This document shows positions 50,813 to 61,341 of a stretch of DNA of 64,000 nt, one piece after another. Each line of letters starts with the position of its first letter. Positions within the stretch are counted from its first letter, which is position 1. The stretch is from positions 496,001 through 560,000 of the forward strand of contig JADLSH010000061.1 in the NCBI GenBank assembly GCA_016169945.1. The letters run 5' to 3'. This DNA comes from Trachythela sp. YZ-2020 (Eukaryota; Cnidaria; Anthozoa; Malacalcyonacea; Clavulariidae). The position numbers were made by a program, and so were the translations under genes. Under the pieces are notes generated by a model. The model saw nothing but the letters and a program-made list of their open reading frames with translations. It made no database searches and had not been told where the DNA came from.

Positions 50813-51973
50813 TTAGTCAGCTTTCGACATGTCATGAGTAACCATGTGAGTTTCAAGTTTGCTTGGAACATCAAACTCCATGTCACAGACACCACAAATA
50901 TATCCAATACCAGTTGGTTTTGTTGATTCCAATTCTTGGCATAAACCACATTGACAGTTTGTAATATTGCCATGTTGTCTCGCTATATGTCGAACTAATT
51001 TCTTGACATTACCAAACCTTTCACTGCATTTTTTGCAAACATATTTTCCAGTGACTTCATCCTTGAAAAAATGTTCTTGTAAATCTTGTGGTTGAATGAT
51101 TTCTCTACGACAAGTGCTACACAAAAAATGTATTTTTTCATGTCTTACCAATTTATTTGAGCAAGAAAATCTCTTCTTACAAACATCACATTCATAAGGT
51201 TTGTCTCCAGTGTGTGTTCTTTTGTGTGTTGTCAAAGAGCTTGATCTAGGAAATTTCTTCTTACAAACATCACATTCATAAGGTTTGTCTCCAGTGTGTG
51301 TTCTTTTGTGTCTTGTCAAAGAGCTTGGTAGAGAAAATTTCTTCTTACAAACATCACATTCATAAGGTTTGTCTCCAGTGTGTGTTCTTTTGTGTGTTAC
51401 TAAATGGCATTGAGAAAATTTCTTCTTACAAACATCACATTCATAAGGTTTGTCTCCAGTGTGTGTTCTTTTGTGTGTTACTAAATGGCTTGATTGAGAA
51501 AATTTCTTCTTGCAAACATCACATTCAAAGGGTTTGTCTCCAGTGTGTGTTCTTTTGTGTGTTGCTAAATGGCTTGATTGAGAAAATTTCTTCTTGCAAA
51601 CATCACAGTCAAAGGGTTTGTCTCCAGTGTGTGTTCTTTTATGCTTCGCTAAATGGCTTGATAGAGAAAAATTCTTCTTACAAACATCACATTCATAAGG
51701 TTTGTCTCCAGTGTGTGTTCTTTTATGTGTTACTAAATGGATTGATTGCGAAAATTTCTTCTTGCAAACATCACATTCATAAGGTTTGTCTCCAGTGTGT
51801 GTTCTTTGATGTCTTACCAAATCATTTGACTTTGAAAATCTCTTATTGCAAACATCACATTCATAAGGTTTGTGTTTTCTTTCTCCCCTTGCTAAGTCCA
51901 AGCTGCTCGATGTTGAAAACATCTCCTCACAATGATCAGTCATAATTTGACTGATAAGTGTCAGTGATAACAC
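50813..51973 (-). CDS. C2H2 zinc-finger protein, nine tandem fingers plus degenerate C-terminal fingers
   Basis: A single open frame of 386 codons, probably a nuclear DNA-binding protein. The first ATG is at 51973; a second at 51943 (MTDHCEEMFSTSSSLDLARG) is also plausible and better suited as a start. Nine classical fingers of the type YECDVCKKKFSQSSHLVTHK, joined by THTGDKP linkers, occupy about residues 37-285. Finger six lacks one residue between its cysteines and histidines (KKKFSQCHLVTH), an in-frame 3-base deletion. A divergent C-terminus follows with FLCSTCRREIIQPQDLQEHF, a finger YVCKKCSERFGNVKKLVRHI, a CQCGLC pair and YICGVCDMEFDVPSKLETHM. The 84-bp repeats are very alike at DNA level, implying recent expansion. 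No KRAB, BTB or SCAN domain is seen. An antisense open frame (51298-51945) is a by-product of the repeats. Confidence 0.9.
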   Translation of the reverse strand: MLSLTLISQIMTDHCEEMFSTSSSLDLARGERKHKPYECDVCNKRFSKSNDLVRHQRTHTGDKPYECDVCKKKFSQSIHLVTHKRTHTGDKPYECDVCKKNFSLSSHLAKHKRTHTGDKPFDCDVCKKKFSQSSHLATHKRTHTGDKPFECDVCKKKFSQSSHLVTHKRTHTGDKPYECDVCKKKFSQCHLVTHKRTHTGDKPYECDVCKKKFSLPSSLTRHKRTHTGDKPYECDVCKKKFPRSSSLTTHKRTHTGDKPYECDVCKKRFSCSNKLVRHEKIHFLCSTCRREIIQPQDLQEHFFKDEVTGKYVCKKCSERFGNVKKLVRHIARQHGNITNCQCGLCQELESTKPTGIGYICGVCDMEFDVPSKLETHMVTHDMSKAD

Positions 51974-53185
51974 GTAGTAAGCCCCAAATCCTAAACGTAT
52001 GAGATTGAACGTTCACCACTCAGTATTCACCAGCCAACAGTAAAATCTATGAAGCTTAAACATTAAGAAATTGAGGTAATCACTTTTATGAAACTGCAAT
52101 TAGCAAGAAAATAGAATAAAGTTTGGCAGTTTGACTGTTTTAAATATTGTAAAATGGCTGCTTGTGTGAATTGTGCGCTAGAGTATAATGGAAATGATTC
52201 TGAAATCCGCTGAGATTTCGAACACGGGCGGCTAACACTGACCTATATACTAGAGTGGAATATGGAAATTTCGGTCGAAAAAACGGAAGATGCTGGCTAT
52301 TTGTTACGTACTAGTAACTAGAGTAAATTTTGAGTTCGTTTTTAGTTTTATAATTGTTTTGAGTTCTTTTTCAAATCTCTACAAATACGGGGACCCGCGA
52401 ATGGCACAGATTAGGCGCACCATTTTCATTTTGCCGCCCGTGTTTTCACCACTACGCCCTGGTGTGAGTGACTGTGTGCATGGCTTTGCTGTGGGAATCC
52501 AGTCTAACACATCCAAACCGACCAAAACAAAGAAAAGAGCTGCTCATTTTGAGACATTGTATTTTTAGTCCAGTTACGTATAAATATCATCATATAATCA
52601 GTGAAATGAATATAACTGGAACGCTACCTTCAACCGGAAGCTTGATGCTCAAACACGGCCAAACAAAATATTTTTATGCGATTTCGCCTAATCGGGTCGA
52701 AACTCCTAAAAAAACTCGTTTAGGGAGATAAAAACTAATTTTGTCATTACCTTCAGCTAGTTGAAACATTCTTGATGTTAATAGATTGCATTTTTTGGAT
52801 TCTTTGTATGGAAATGCTGAATAACACGGCTCTTTGTTAGGAAAAAACGTAGAGCCTAGGCGTGAAGTTTTCCTTGACCATGTTGGGAGATTTGGGTTTT
52901 TTTTCTATAATTGATGCATTTTTGTGCAATCTAATCACTTTGATGGGAATGAAACAAACATAAACTTATAATATAAAATAGTGTCAGTATCAAGTGTATT
53001 TTGTGATGAAATTTTAGCTTTTAGGAGTGCCCAAAACATTGAAGTTTCTCCTCTACCCAGTCCTTTTTTAATTTAGAGCGCATATTTACTGTAGTTTTTA
53101 GTAAACAAATATTTAAAGGGAAGAAAAAACTACGAAATTGAAGGAGAAATTGATAATTTTGTGACAGTGTTAGTGAGTAAAAATC
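51974..53185. other. Divergent intergenic region between the zinc-finger and THAP genes
   Basis: About 1.2 kb separates two genes transcribed away from each other, so both promoters may lie here. No gene is recognised. A minor candidate terminal repeat for the P-type transposase, GAGTATAATGGAAATGATT (52181-52199), is discussed under findings. Confidence 0.4.
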
Positions 53186-53268
53186 ATGCCACTTAACTGT
53201 GTTATACTTGGGTGTACAAACAGGGGTATTCCTCACCATGGACAGGATGCTACTGTAGCTTTTCACAG
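53186..53268 (+). CDS. THAP9-like gene, exon 1 (THAP finger start)
   Basis: ATG at 53186; encodes MPLNCVILGCTNRGIPHHGQ then DATVAFH, with the first two zinc cysteines, and ends in phase 2 before GTAATG. The THAP AV-FHRFP motif is completed across the intron, which strongly supports this exon. Confidence 0.9.
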
Positions 53269-56200
53269 GTAATGACAATTATTTCCTTACATTAACAAGA
53301 TAAAAAAACAACCCACGGAAAGGATATCTTAATATTTAATAAAACAGATTAAAATTACATTTCTTGTACTGAAATCTACAAGCATATATTTTTACATACT
53401 ACTTTATCATTATTTTTGGCTATCATTGCTTTTACAATGACAACAGGATCTATATTTTTGCATCTTTGCCCGCACAGACGAGCAATTTTTCCTTGACAAG
53501 TTTTCCTGGTTCAAAAGTTGGCATGACCAGGTTTTGAACCAGGCTCCTTGTCAAGGAAAAATTGTCAATTTTTTCACGTACACACTAGCAAATAAAACTT
53601 GTCAAGGAAAAATTACTCGTCTGTGCGGGGCTTAAGTGTAACCCTTACATACTGAAAACCACAGCACAAACCATGTAGAGTCATTTTTTCAGTACTACAG
53701 TACCAATAAGGCCAAATTGGCTGCTCACAATATATGTATGTTGTAACTATTATAGATTTCCAATGAAAGATAAGACTGCCTTAGAGCAGTGGGAGCATTT
53801 TGTTCAAGAAGCCAACAGACCCAATATACTTAAAGAACCATGGAGGGCAACCAGTGCTAGCCGTATTTGCAGCCATCACTTCCAAGTAACAGATTACATC
53901 ATCCCTCCTTCACTGAATGGGTCATGTCGACTAAAAAAGTATGTCATACCATCAAAGTCCCATGACGCAGCAACCATGTTGTATACGACGATGCCCAACG
54001 AAACAAGATGCAGGCTGGACCTGTCGAACAAGAGACCAATCCCCCCAACTGATTTGGAAAACCTATCGCCTCCAGAAAAAATCGCCAAAACTGCATCTAC
54101 AGAAGAAAAAAGAGATGAGTTACAAACAAAACTTAGACAAAAAATACGCAACTTACAACAGCAATTACGAAGGTCAAAACAGAAAGTCAAAACTATGAAT
54201 GAAGTCATCAAAGTGTTGGAAGAAAGATCACTGATAAGTTCAAAAGAAGCAGAAAGTTTACAATCAACATTTGAAAATAAACATCTTCAATTTCTGTATA
54301 ATTTCAAAAACTTAAAAGCATCGCCATCAGGAAGGAGATATTCGGATGAAATAAAAGAATTTGCTTTGACTTTATACTTTTACTCACCGAAAGCATACAA
54401 ATATGTTAGATCCATTATCCCATTGCCAAACCAATCTTTGATAAGAAGATGGTCAACTTCGTTTAAATGTGACCCAGGCTTTATAGAAGAAGCATTCACA
54501 TCCCTGTCTGATTTAATCTGTGGTTCACCAATTAACAAGGACTGCTGTTTGGTAATCGATGCGATGTCCATTCGTAAGCAGACCCTCTGGGATGCTGAAA
54601 AAGATCGGTACTCAGGATTTGTTGATCTTGGTGACGAAATTCATAATGATAAGTCGGCAAAACTGGCTTCCGAGGCATTAGTTTTTCTGTTGGTCGGAAC
54701 GAGAAGTCACTGGAAATGTCCCATCGGATACTTTTTAGGAGATAAAATCAGTGCCAAAGACCAGGCAAAATTAGTATCAAAATCGTTGGAAATGGCAGCA
54801 AAGGCTGGACTAAAGGTATGGTCGGTGACGGCAGATGGTACAGCAGTCAACCTTAGAACATTTGAAATTCTTGGTTGTAGTTTTAATGGCAGTTACGATG
54901 AGATGACCACTTCAATTATTCATCCAACTACTGGTGAAGAAGTTTTTATCATTCTTGACCCCTGCCACATGCTTAAACTCGCTCGTAATGCTTTGGCACA
55001 CCTTGGGACCATTGTCGATGGTGAGGGTAATGCGATAAGGTGGCACCACATTGAGGAACTTCAAAAGTTACAAGAAGTGGAAGGACTGAATCTGGGTAAC
55101 AAACTTTCTCCAAATCACCTGAAATTTCAAAAACACAAAATGAATGTCAGACTAGCAGCGCAAACATTAAGTTCTTCGGTGGCTAATGCTGTAGAATTCC
55201 TGGACAAATCGATGAAGTTGCCAAGTTTTCGCGATAGTCATGGTACAGTGATATTTATACGCACAATTGATCGGTTATTTGACATGCTGAATTCTCGTAA
55301 CCCAATCGCTAAAGGTTTCAAGACACCCCTTCGTCCGAAAAGCAAGGGCACGTGGGAAGAAATCTTGATGTCAACAGCAGACTATCTACTGTCATTGAAA
55401 ACAAGTACACCTACAGGTCAACTACATTCCACCTCGCAACGTAAAACATTTGTAATTGGGTTCGTGGCATGTATCAAATCTACAATTTCCATGGCTGCAC
55501 AAATGTTTAGTTTACCCACCAATCCTTTCAAGTACTTATTAACTTACAAATTCTCGCAGGACCACATCGAACTTCTTTTTTCATGCATACGCTCAAGAGG
55601 AGGCTGGAATAACAACCCTAACGTTTTACAGTTCAAGTATGCAATTCGAAAGATGTTGATGCGAAATGCCATTACAGCATCGAAATATGCCAACTGTGTG
55701 GATTTTACAGGATGTAATAACATTATTCCCATATTCCATACGAGAAAGCACAAAAAATCAACCACCAACGAAAATATCGAGGAAGCCTCTGCCTCCAACA
55801 ATGATTCAAGTGACATTTTATCCATGTGTGAACTGTTAAACGAAGAAGGGCATAGTGAATTTACCTCGAATGTTCTGTTTTATATCGCAGGGTACATTGT
55901 TTCCAAACTTGTAAAAACCCTAGTTTGTCCAGCATGCAAAAAGAGCCTTCTTCCTCTGCCAAAACAATTGCCTGCAAACGGACATGACTATACTTCAACC
56001 ATATATCATGAAGCAGGAAAGGCATCGTCATTTACCACATTTGTCAACAAGGGTGGTTTGCAGATCCCAGCAACATCTGTGTTTCGAACGGTCGAATACT
56101 GCGAGCACGTTTTCAAAGCTACTGTTACGGGTAAAGACGGCAAACATATAAGCAACGAGGGAAACCTGAAGAAAAAAATGATCGTGAACGTCTTCCAACA

Positions 56201-56426
56201 CTTCACATTGGACTCAACATCTGAGCTGTTCACAGACCATGAAGATGATGACAACGAAATTCTAGTTGACGACCACAGAACAAATTTAATGAAACGTGTC
56301 GCGGACAACTATTTCACGTTGCGGCTGTTCAGCTTTGGAAAGAAATACGTCAAAGAGATCGTAAATGAAGGGAAACAAAGTGATCGACACTTGTTTAATA
56401 AAATTACTTTGTTTAATAATTATTAG
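53186..56426 (+). CDS. THAP-domain P-element-type transposase (THAP9-like), two exons
   Basis: Exons 53186-53268 and 53756-56426 join in phase (CAC AG|A TTT) to 917 residues; donor GTAATG, acceptor ttatag. The THAP zinc-finger begins MPLNCVILGCTNRGIPHHG and ends with RICSHHF (C2CH ligands), then IIPP. Residues about 145-200 form a coiled coil (IRNLQQQLRRSKQKVKTMNE). The RNase H-like core follows: Asp296 in LVIDAMSIRK, Asp388 in VTADGTAVN and Glu633 in QDHIELLFSCIRSRGGWN give the DDE triad, with DPCHMLKLARNAL and a GTPase-like insertion region between. The C-terminus has FYIAGYIVSKL and CPACKKSLL. Length and order match THAP9 and P transposase. AATAAA at 56446-56451 follows the stop. It is either an autonomous P-like transposon gene or a domesticated one; clear TIRs were not found. 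Confidence 0.92.
53468..53632. mobile_element. Palindromic MITE in the THAP gene intron
   Basis: The left arm GCCCGCACAGACGAGCAATT continues tttccttgacaag. The right arm is its near-exact complement (cttgtcaaggaaaaattactcgtctgtgcggggc). In the middle a second inverted pair, tcctggttcaaaa/ttttgaaccagg, is present. It is related to the intron repeats at 25690-25990 and 63525-63835. Confidence 0.85.
53756..56426 (+). CDS. THAP9-like gene, exon 2 (rest of THAP and transposase)
   Basis: Acceptor ttatag before 53756. It continues the THAP domain (RFPMKDKTALEQWEHFVQEA, RICSHHF) and carries the whole catalytic core without a stop to 56426. Confidence 0.95.
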
Positions 56427-56451
56427 GTTTGTAATACTACGTTAAAATAAA

Positions 56452-56683
56452 GAATTTACTCACTTGTTTTGATAAAATCTTTCAAAGTGTCGCTCGTACA
56501 AATTGTCGGAATTGCACATCGCCAAGTTGTTTCGTTAATAGCGTTTGTTTCCAAGCCGATTGGCAACTCCATTCGTATAACATTTTACTTGGTTGAATTT
56601 AAAATTAATTCCATTATAGTCCAAACAAACAAAACATAAAATAAACAACAAATTTAGCTTTCAAATTCGCTCTGCTCGCACAT
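56452..56683. other. 3' flank of the THAP gene
   Basis: No gene. It contains AATTAATTCCATTATAGTC (56603-56621), an imperfect complement of 52181-52199. Confidence 0.4.
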
Positions 56684-59270
56684 TGTTTATTTATTTATTT
56701 ATTTATTTATTTACAAGCTTTGTCAAAAGTGACAGGGATGACCCACAGAGCTTGCTGCTCCATTACGGGATCCCTAGTTATATAATGAGATATATACATA
56801 ATATAATCAAACACTTGATATACAGTAGCTACTTTGGGACTAAGACAAAACTGAGAACTAACAACACATTTTAACAACCAAACTAGAAAGAGGACGGCAC
56901 GAGTGACATTTTACACAGACTGTTTTTAAAGTTTGTGGAATATTAACATCATATACTTGTTCAGTTAGGCCGTGATAGTACGACAACAGTTTAGACTTAA
57001 ATTGGCTAATAGTAAGATCACTACAGCGCAATGCTGATGGTAAAGAGTTAAAAATTCTGGGAGCTCTACAGTAGAAACTATTCTGAAAAGTTAGCGTGTT
57101 AGCTTTAGGAATGTTTAAAGTTATTTCTTTGCTTTGGTTTGATTGTCGTGTTATGCGACCGGATGATTTGATGCAAATATAGGGATCATCTGATGCAGAT
57201 AGAGCTCTGAAAACATATACCATGTCCAGGTACTCGTGCCAATATGAGACGGGTAAAAGTCCTATTTTTAGCAGTCTAGTTTTATAGCTAACGTCAGATC
57301 TGAATGGCAGGGATAAAATAAACTTCGTGGCGCGGCGTTGGACCCTTTCAACATCGAGAATCAATGTCACCGATTGAGGAGACCATACCTGTGAGCAGTA
57401 AGCAAAGTGACTCCTTACTAAGACTTTGTATAGTGCAGTACGGACATGTTGGTCGTGAATGTCAAGTAAAGATCTTCGTACAAAACCCAACATTTTGCTG
57501 GCTTTACCCACTACTTTAGAGACCTGTGAGTTCCACTTAAGGTCGGGTGCAACCAGAACACCAAGATCTTTTTGAATAATTGTGTTTTTTATAGATTTGT
57601 CAGCCAGATGGTAGCATGTTTGGATGGGCTTAGTGTTCCTTGTTACTCTGAGTAGACCACACTTTGATTGGTTAAGGTCCATTCGCCATACCTCACGCCA
57701 AAGACATATGCTGTCCAGATCACGTTGGAGACACTCCCCATCTTTTTGGTTCATAATAGGGCGATAACACTTCGTGTCATCAGCAAACAGTGCTACGGAT
57801 GATGTGTCAGTTACTTTCGGCAGGTCGTTTACATAGATCAAAAATAGAAGTGGGCCCAGAATGGAACCTTGGGGCACTCCCGACAGTACTCGGAGTGGTT
57901 GAGATGTTTGGCCAAGAACGGTGACTCTCTGATAGCGACCCACTAGGTAGTCCTCAAACCAATTTAACAAATTGCCAACCATGCCAAACATACGTAATTT
58001 TTGGATAAGTAGTTGATGGTCTACCCTGTCGAAGGCTTTAGCAAAATCCAGGTAGATTGTGTCAGTTTGTACTCTCTTATCTAGAGACTCGCCGATTTCG
58101 TTTATGACTCGCAGTAACTGAGAGGTGGTAGATTTGCCTTTTAGAAAACCAAACTGACGTTCATGAAGATTGGAGGATATGTGTTCGAACAGTATGTTGA
58201 AAATACAACGTTCGAGAACTTTGGACACAATTGGTAATAATGAGATGGGCCTATAGTTGGACACCTCTTTCTTTGACCCACCCTTGGGGATTGGTATTAT
58301 ATTGGATAGTTTCCATGCCGATGGGATCATTCCAAGACTTAGACTTTTGTTGAATAGATTACATAGGGAGAAACAAATGTAAGGCGCACAATTTTTTAGT
58401 AATTTGGCATGGATGTGATCAGGACCCGTTGCTTTATTTTCGTCCAATGACAGGAGAATAGAATAAACTTCATCAGGTGAGATAAGTATGTCACTTATTT
58501 GGTCAGACGAGATTGGGTTATCTGAAAGATTCAAGATGTGGTCTTTGGTGCATGGTGGCTTGAACATGGAGAAGAAATAGTTGTTAAATAGATTTGCAAT
58601 ATCTGTTGGATTTTCAGCTGCAACAATGGTGTTGTCATTTTGTTTGGTACGCTAGATAACTTTGATGTTGATTTAAAAACTGACCAGAATTTCTTTGAAC
58701 TGTTTTTCATTAAACTAGGCAGAGATTGATAGAATTGTTTACGTTTTGTAGCTATCAGAGACTTAGACAAACGCCGAAGGGTTCGGAACTTTTCCCAGAG
58801 ATGCGGGCGAGCGCTTTTCTTTGCTTTCCTTCTGGCAGTCTCTTTTTGTTGGAGAAGGTGTTTTAGTTCGCTATCGAACCATGGTGGAGTGTTACGCCTT
58901 TTGAAAGACTTGGATGGGATATATTGGGATACAGTATTTAGAAACATGTCACTCCAGCGTTGCCAGTCGTCATTAATGTCACTGTCTATTGTTGTGGGTG
59001 AAAGATCGATGGACGCAAGAGTTTGAAACAAACCCTCCCAGTCGGCTTTTCTGTAGTTAAAAACAGTACGCGAATCGTATGTATAAGTCTTTAAACACAT
59101 ATTATAGTCAAAGAACAATAGATTATGATCACTAGAGATGCTCATAGTTGATGGCAGAACGCTTGAAACATCAGTAATATTTTCAGGTGAATTAGTAAAA
59201 ATAAGGTCAAGAATGTTATTTAGTCTTGTTGGGTACATATTACATTGTTCCAGAAAACAGTCCATTGTAA
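56684..59270 (-). mobile_element. 5'-truncated CR1/Jockey-like LINE
   Basis: The minus strand begins inside the endonuclease domain (NNILDLIFTNSPENITDVSS, SISSDHNLLFFDY) at about 59270 and runs through RT to a (TAAA)n tail (the plus-strand ttta run 56684-56713). Truncation at the 5' end is typical of target-primed reverse transcription. It inserted into, or next to, another LINE fragment at 59271-59806. A clean target-site duplication was not found. Confidence 0.9.
56858..59265 (-). pseudogene. LINE ORF2: endonuclease end, reverse transcriptase
   Basis: Two frames. The first, 59265-58531, has the endonuclease end and a linker with a PPWFDSELKHLLQQKETARR block; it is broken near 58640-58560 by a frameshift. 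The second, 58567-56858, is a long RT frame of 569 codons: [56 protein letters not shown]-like (seen as IYLDFAKAFDRVDHQLLIQK), [20 protein letters not shown] and ALFADDTKCYR with the catalytic ADD. A long C-terminal domain with a CR1-like SHFAYCSQVWSP block follows. The RT itself is uninterrupted. Confidence 0.92.
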
Positions 59271-59806
59271 GGTCACGGAATGTTATAGCTATACTTGCTA
59301 AATACGAATGGTTCCACCGTAATAATCTTTCTGCAAATCCATCTAAGACACAAGCTCTGGTACTACGACCATCAACGTATAATTATGATTTTAAAATGGA
59401 TGAATCTACGATCGAAATTAAGGAATTTTTAAAGATGCTCGGAGTTAGTATGGATGACAAACTTAAACTTTCGGCACGCGTGAAAGAACAAATGAAGAAG
59501 GCTTGTGCGAAATGCGCAGCCTTGCGTAGACTGAAGAGAATGATAGAACCAGAAATAATGATTAAACTCTATCAGGCGTATATTCTTCCCCATCTGGAAT
59601 ACTGTAGTCCGTTATTATTAGGAATAAAAAATGTGTTATCAGATAAAATGGAAGATGCCAACTTTTATATGTTGAGGTCACTTTTAGGTTTGGCAAAATC
59701 AAACACATATGAATTTGTGCTACACTACGCTGGTATGAAATCTCTAATTCACCGCAGGCGTTTTCAATCATTGGTCTTGTTGTTTAAAATTTTTAAATTC
59801 GACTAA
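59271..59806 (+). pseudogene. LINE reverse transcriptase C-terminal fragment
   Basis: Plus-strand frame NVIAILAKYEWFHRNNLSAN, then SKTQALVLRPSTYNYDF, KMLGVSMDDKLKLSARVKEQ and YQAYILPHLEYCSPLLLGI, ending at 59806. This is the thumb and C-terminal part of a LINE RT whose catalytic N-terminal side is absent, replaced by the antisense LINE. The same first 25 bases occur at 23353-23377. Confidence 0.82.
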
Positions 59807-60249
59807 CGCCGTATAATCTACGTGGATCTAGAACTAAAGTTAATCAACCTAGTTTTAAATCTAATTGGATGAAAAACTCGTTTTGTTCCATAGTTAGTCG
59901 ACTATACAACTTCAAACACCAGAAATATTCGATTGATTTGGAAACGTTTTAAAACAATCGTATTTAAAAGCTTACCACTCCTAACTTCCCCTAAAGAAGA
60001 ATCATAATTATAAAGTTCAAAATAATTTGAAAGTCTCGCGCAAAGCTGGCAGGGGCATTAAATTTTCAAAAAATGAATATAATACGTTGATAATCTCTAT
60101 ACAAATATCTATTTTCAAGATACTCCATTCCGTTAGGAAATGAAATAGTTGTACAATTTATCCAAACTATCATTACCTGGTTACCCGAGTATCCGTAATA
60201 TTAAGTTATTTTATATATGTAGAACGTGTTAGTAGATGGAATACTCGAA

Positions 60250-60383
60250 CGGAATTTTATGTACATTTTTTAGACCTAGCCGAAAGCAGTTGCGAAAAAT
60301 GCAACTTAGGCCCTCTGGCAGGAAATGAATCTGCGGACCTGCGATTCGGGTGCAGCGCTCTAACCAACTGAGCTACAGAGTCC
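60250..60383 (-). repeat. tRNA-derived SINE
   Basis: The minus strand reads GGACTCTGTAGCTCAGTTGG then ttagagcgctgca (box A), cccgaat (anticodon loop; triplet CGA by position), and GGTCCGCAGATTCATTTCC (box B). A non-tRNA tail follows, with gccctaagttgcatttttcg-like sequence to about 60250. Base 33 is C, not T, and there is no long variable arm, so it is not a working serine tRNA; the tail marks it as a SINE. Confidence 0.75.
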
Positions 60384-61191
60384 AGTTGCTGAGCATTAAC
60401 CGCAAGTTCGGTATATAAGATGGGAGCGATGCCAGCATATGGTGTATGCATGGTAAATATTCGATAGGATTAATAGTAGAAGGTGTTAGTAGATGGAATA
60501 CTCGGCATTCTGGAACCGAGTTTTAGTGTCCCTTGTCCATATTAATGTAGAGGTTATTTAGAAGAAAATATATGACAATTTTGTCGGGACACAGTAAAAT
60601 GTTGGTAATGACTAAAAGGGATAGACGAAAGGAAATTTACAAAATATTTCCAGAATGAACCCCAGAGTTCGTGCTACCCCGTTAGTGTTAGTTTTAGGGT
60701 TGGTGTTAGGTTAAGAGTTGGAATTAGGGTTAGGGTAGTTTAAGTTTATTATGTTTACTACCCTGAGGTGTGCGGAAAGCATCAACAGGTTATTGCAACC
60801 CAATTGACAAAGATTCCGCGAGTTAGTTAAGCTTATAAGGGTTAGTTTTTAGCGAGGGAGGAAAACCGGAGTACCCGGAGAAAAACCCTCGAAGCACAGG
60901 AGAGACCAACTGATCTCAACTTACACGAGTTTATCAAGGACACTGACGTTACCCAACCTGAGTATATCCGTACCCTCGACCTGTTGTATAGCCGGCTTAA
61001 CTCAGATGTAAGGGGAAGCGCGCTAACCGCATCTGTCATTTTCAGATTTTCATGATCTTTAAAATTTGTAGCCATTTTGAAAACCTCTCTCGTCCATCTC
61101 TTTTAGTAACCACCGTAAACTGTTCGTATTGGAGAGGTATGCGTAAGGAAGTCAGTTTCGACTGATACATGTCCATTTACGTGTTATTTAG

Positions 61192-61324
61192 AATGTATTA
61201 GAACGGCTGAATGCTGGTGAAGTTGTGATTGGCGATGGAGGATATATCACAGAAATGGAGAGAAGAGGTTATGCTTGTGCTGGACCTTGGACACCTGAAG
61301 TCAATGTAGAACACCGTGATGCAG
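61192..61324 (+). CDS. BHMT paralogue, exon 2
   Basis: Same length, splice sites and phase as 24712-24844 (acceptor ttatttag, donor GTATAT). It encodes [17 protein letters not shown] and [13 protein letters not shown]. Most differences from copy 1 are synonymous; the exception seen is Pro to Arg in EHPDA/EHRDA (CCT to CGT). The frame is open, so this may be a working second gene. No start exon is identified upstream of it. Confidence 0.85.
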
Positions 61325-61341
61325 GTATATAACACTCTAAC

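Noticed and set aside
51298..51945. 215-codon open frame antisense to the zinc-finger gene
   Set aside because: It mirrors the 84-bp repeats of the finger array (repeating ISSYKHHIHKVCLQC); no independent family signal.
52290..52731. Two overlapping frames upstream of the THAP gene as possible extra 5' exons
   Set aside because: The THAP finger already begins at 53186 with its canonical MPxxC start; these frames show no THAP or transposase resemblance.
60321..60383. Functional tRNA-Ser(CGA)
   Set aside because: No long variable arm, C at position 33, a mismatch closing the anticodon stem, and a repeat tail indicate a SINE.
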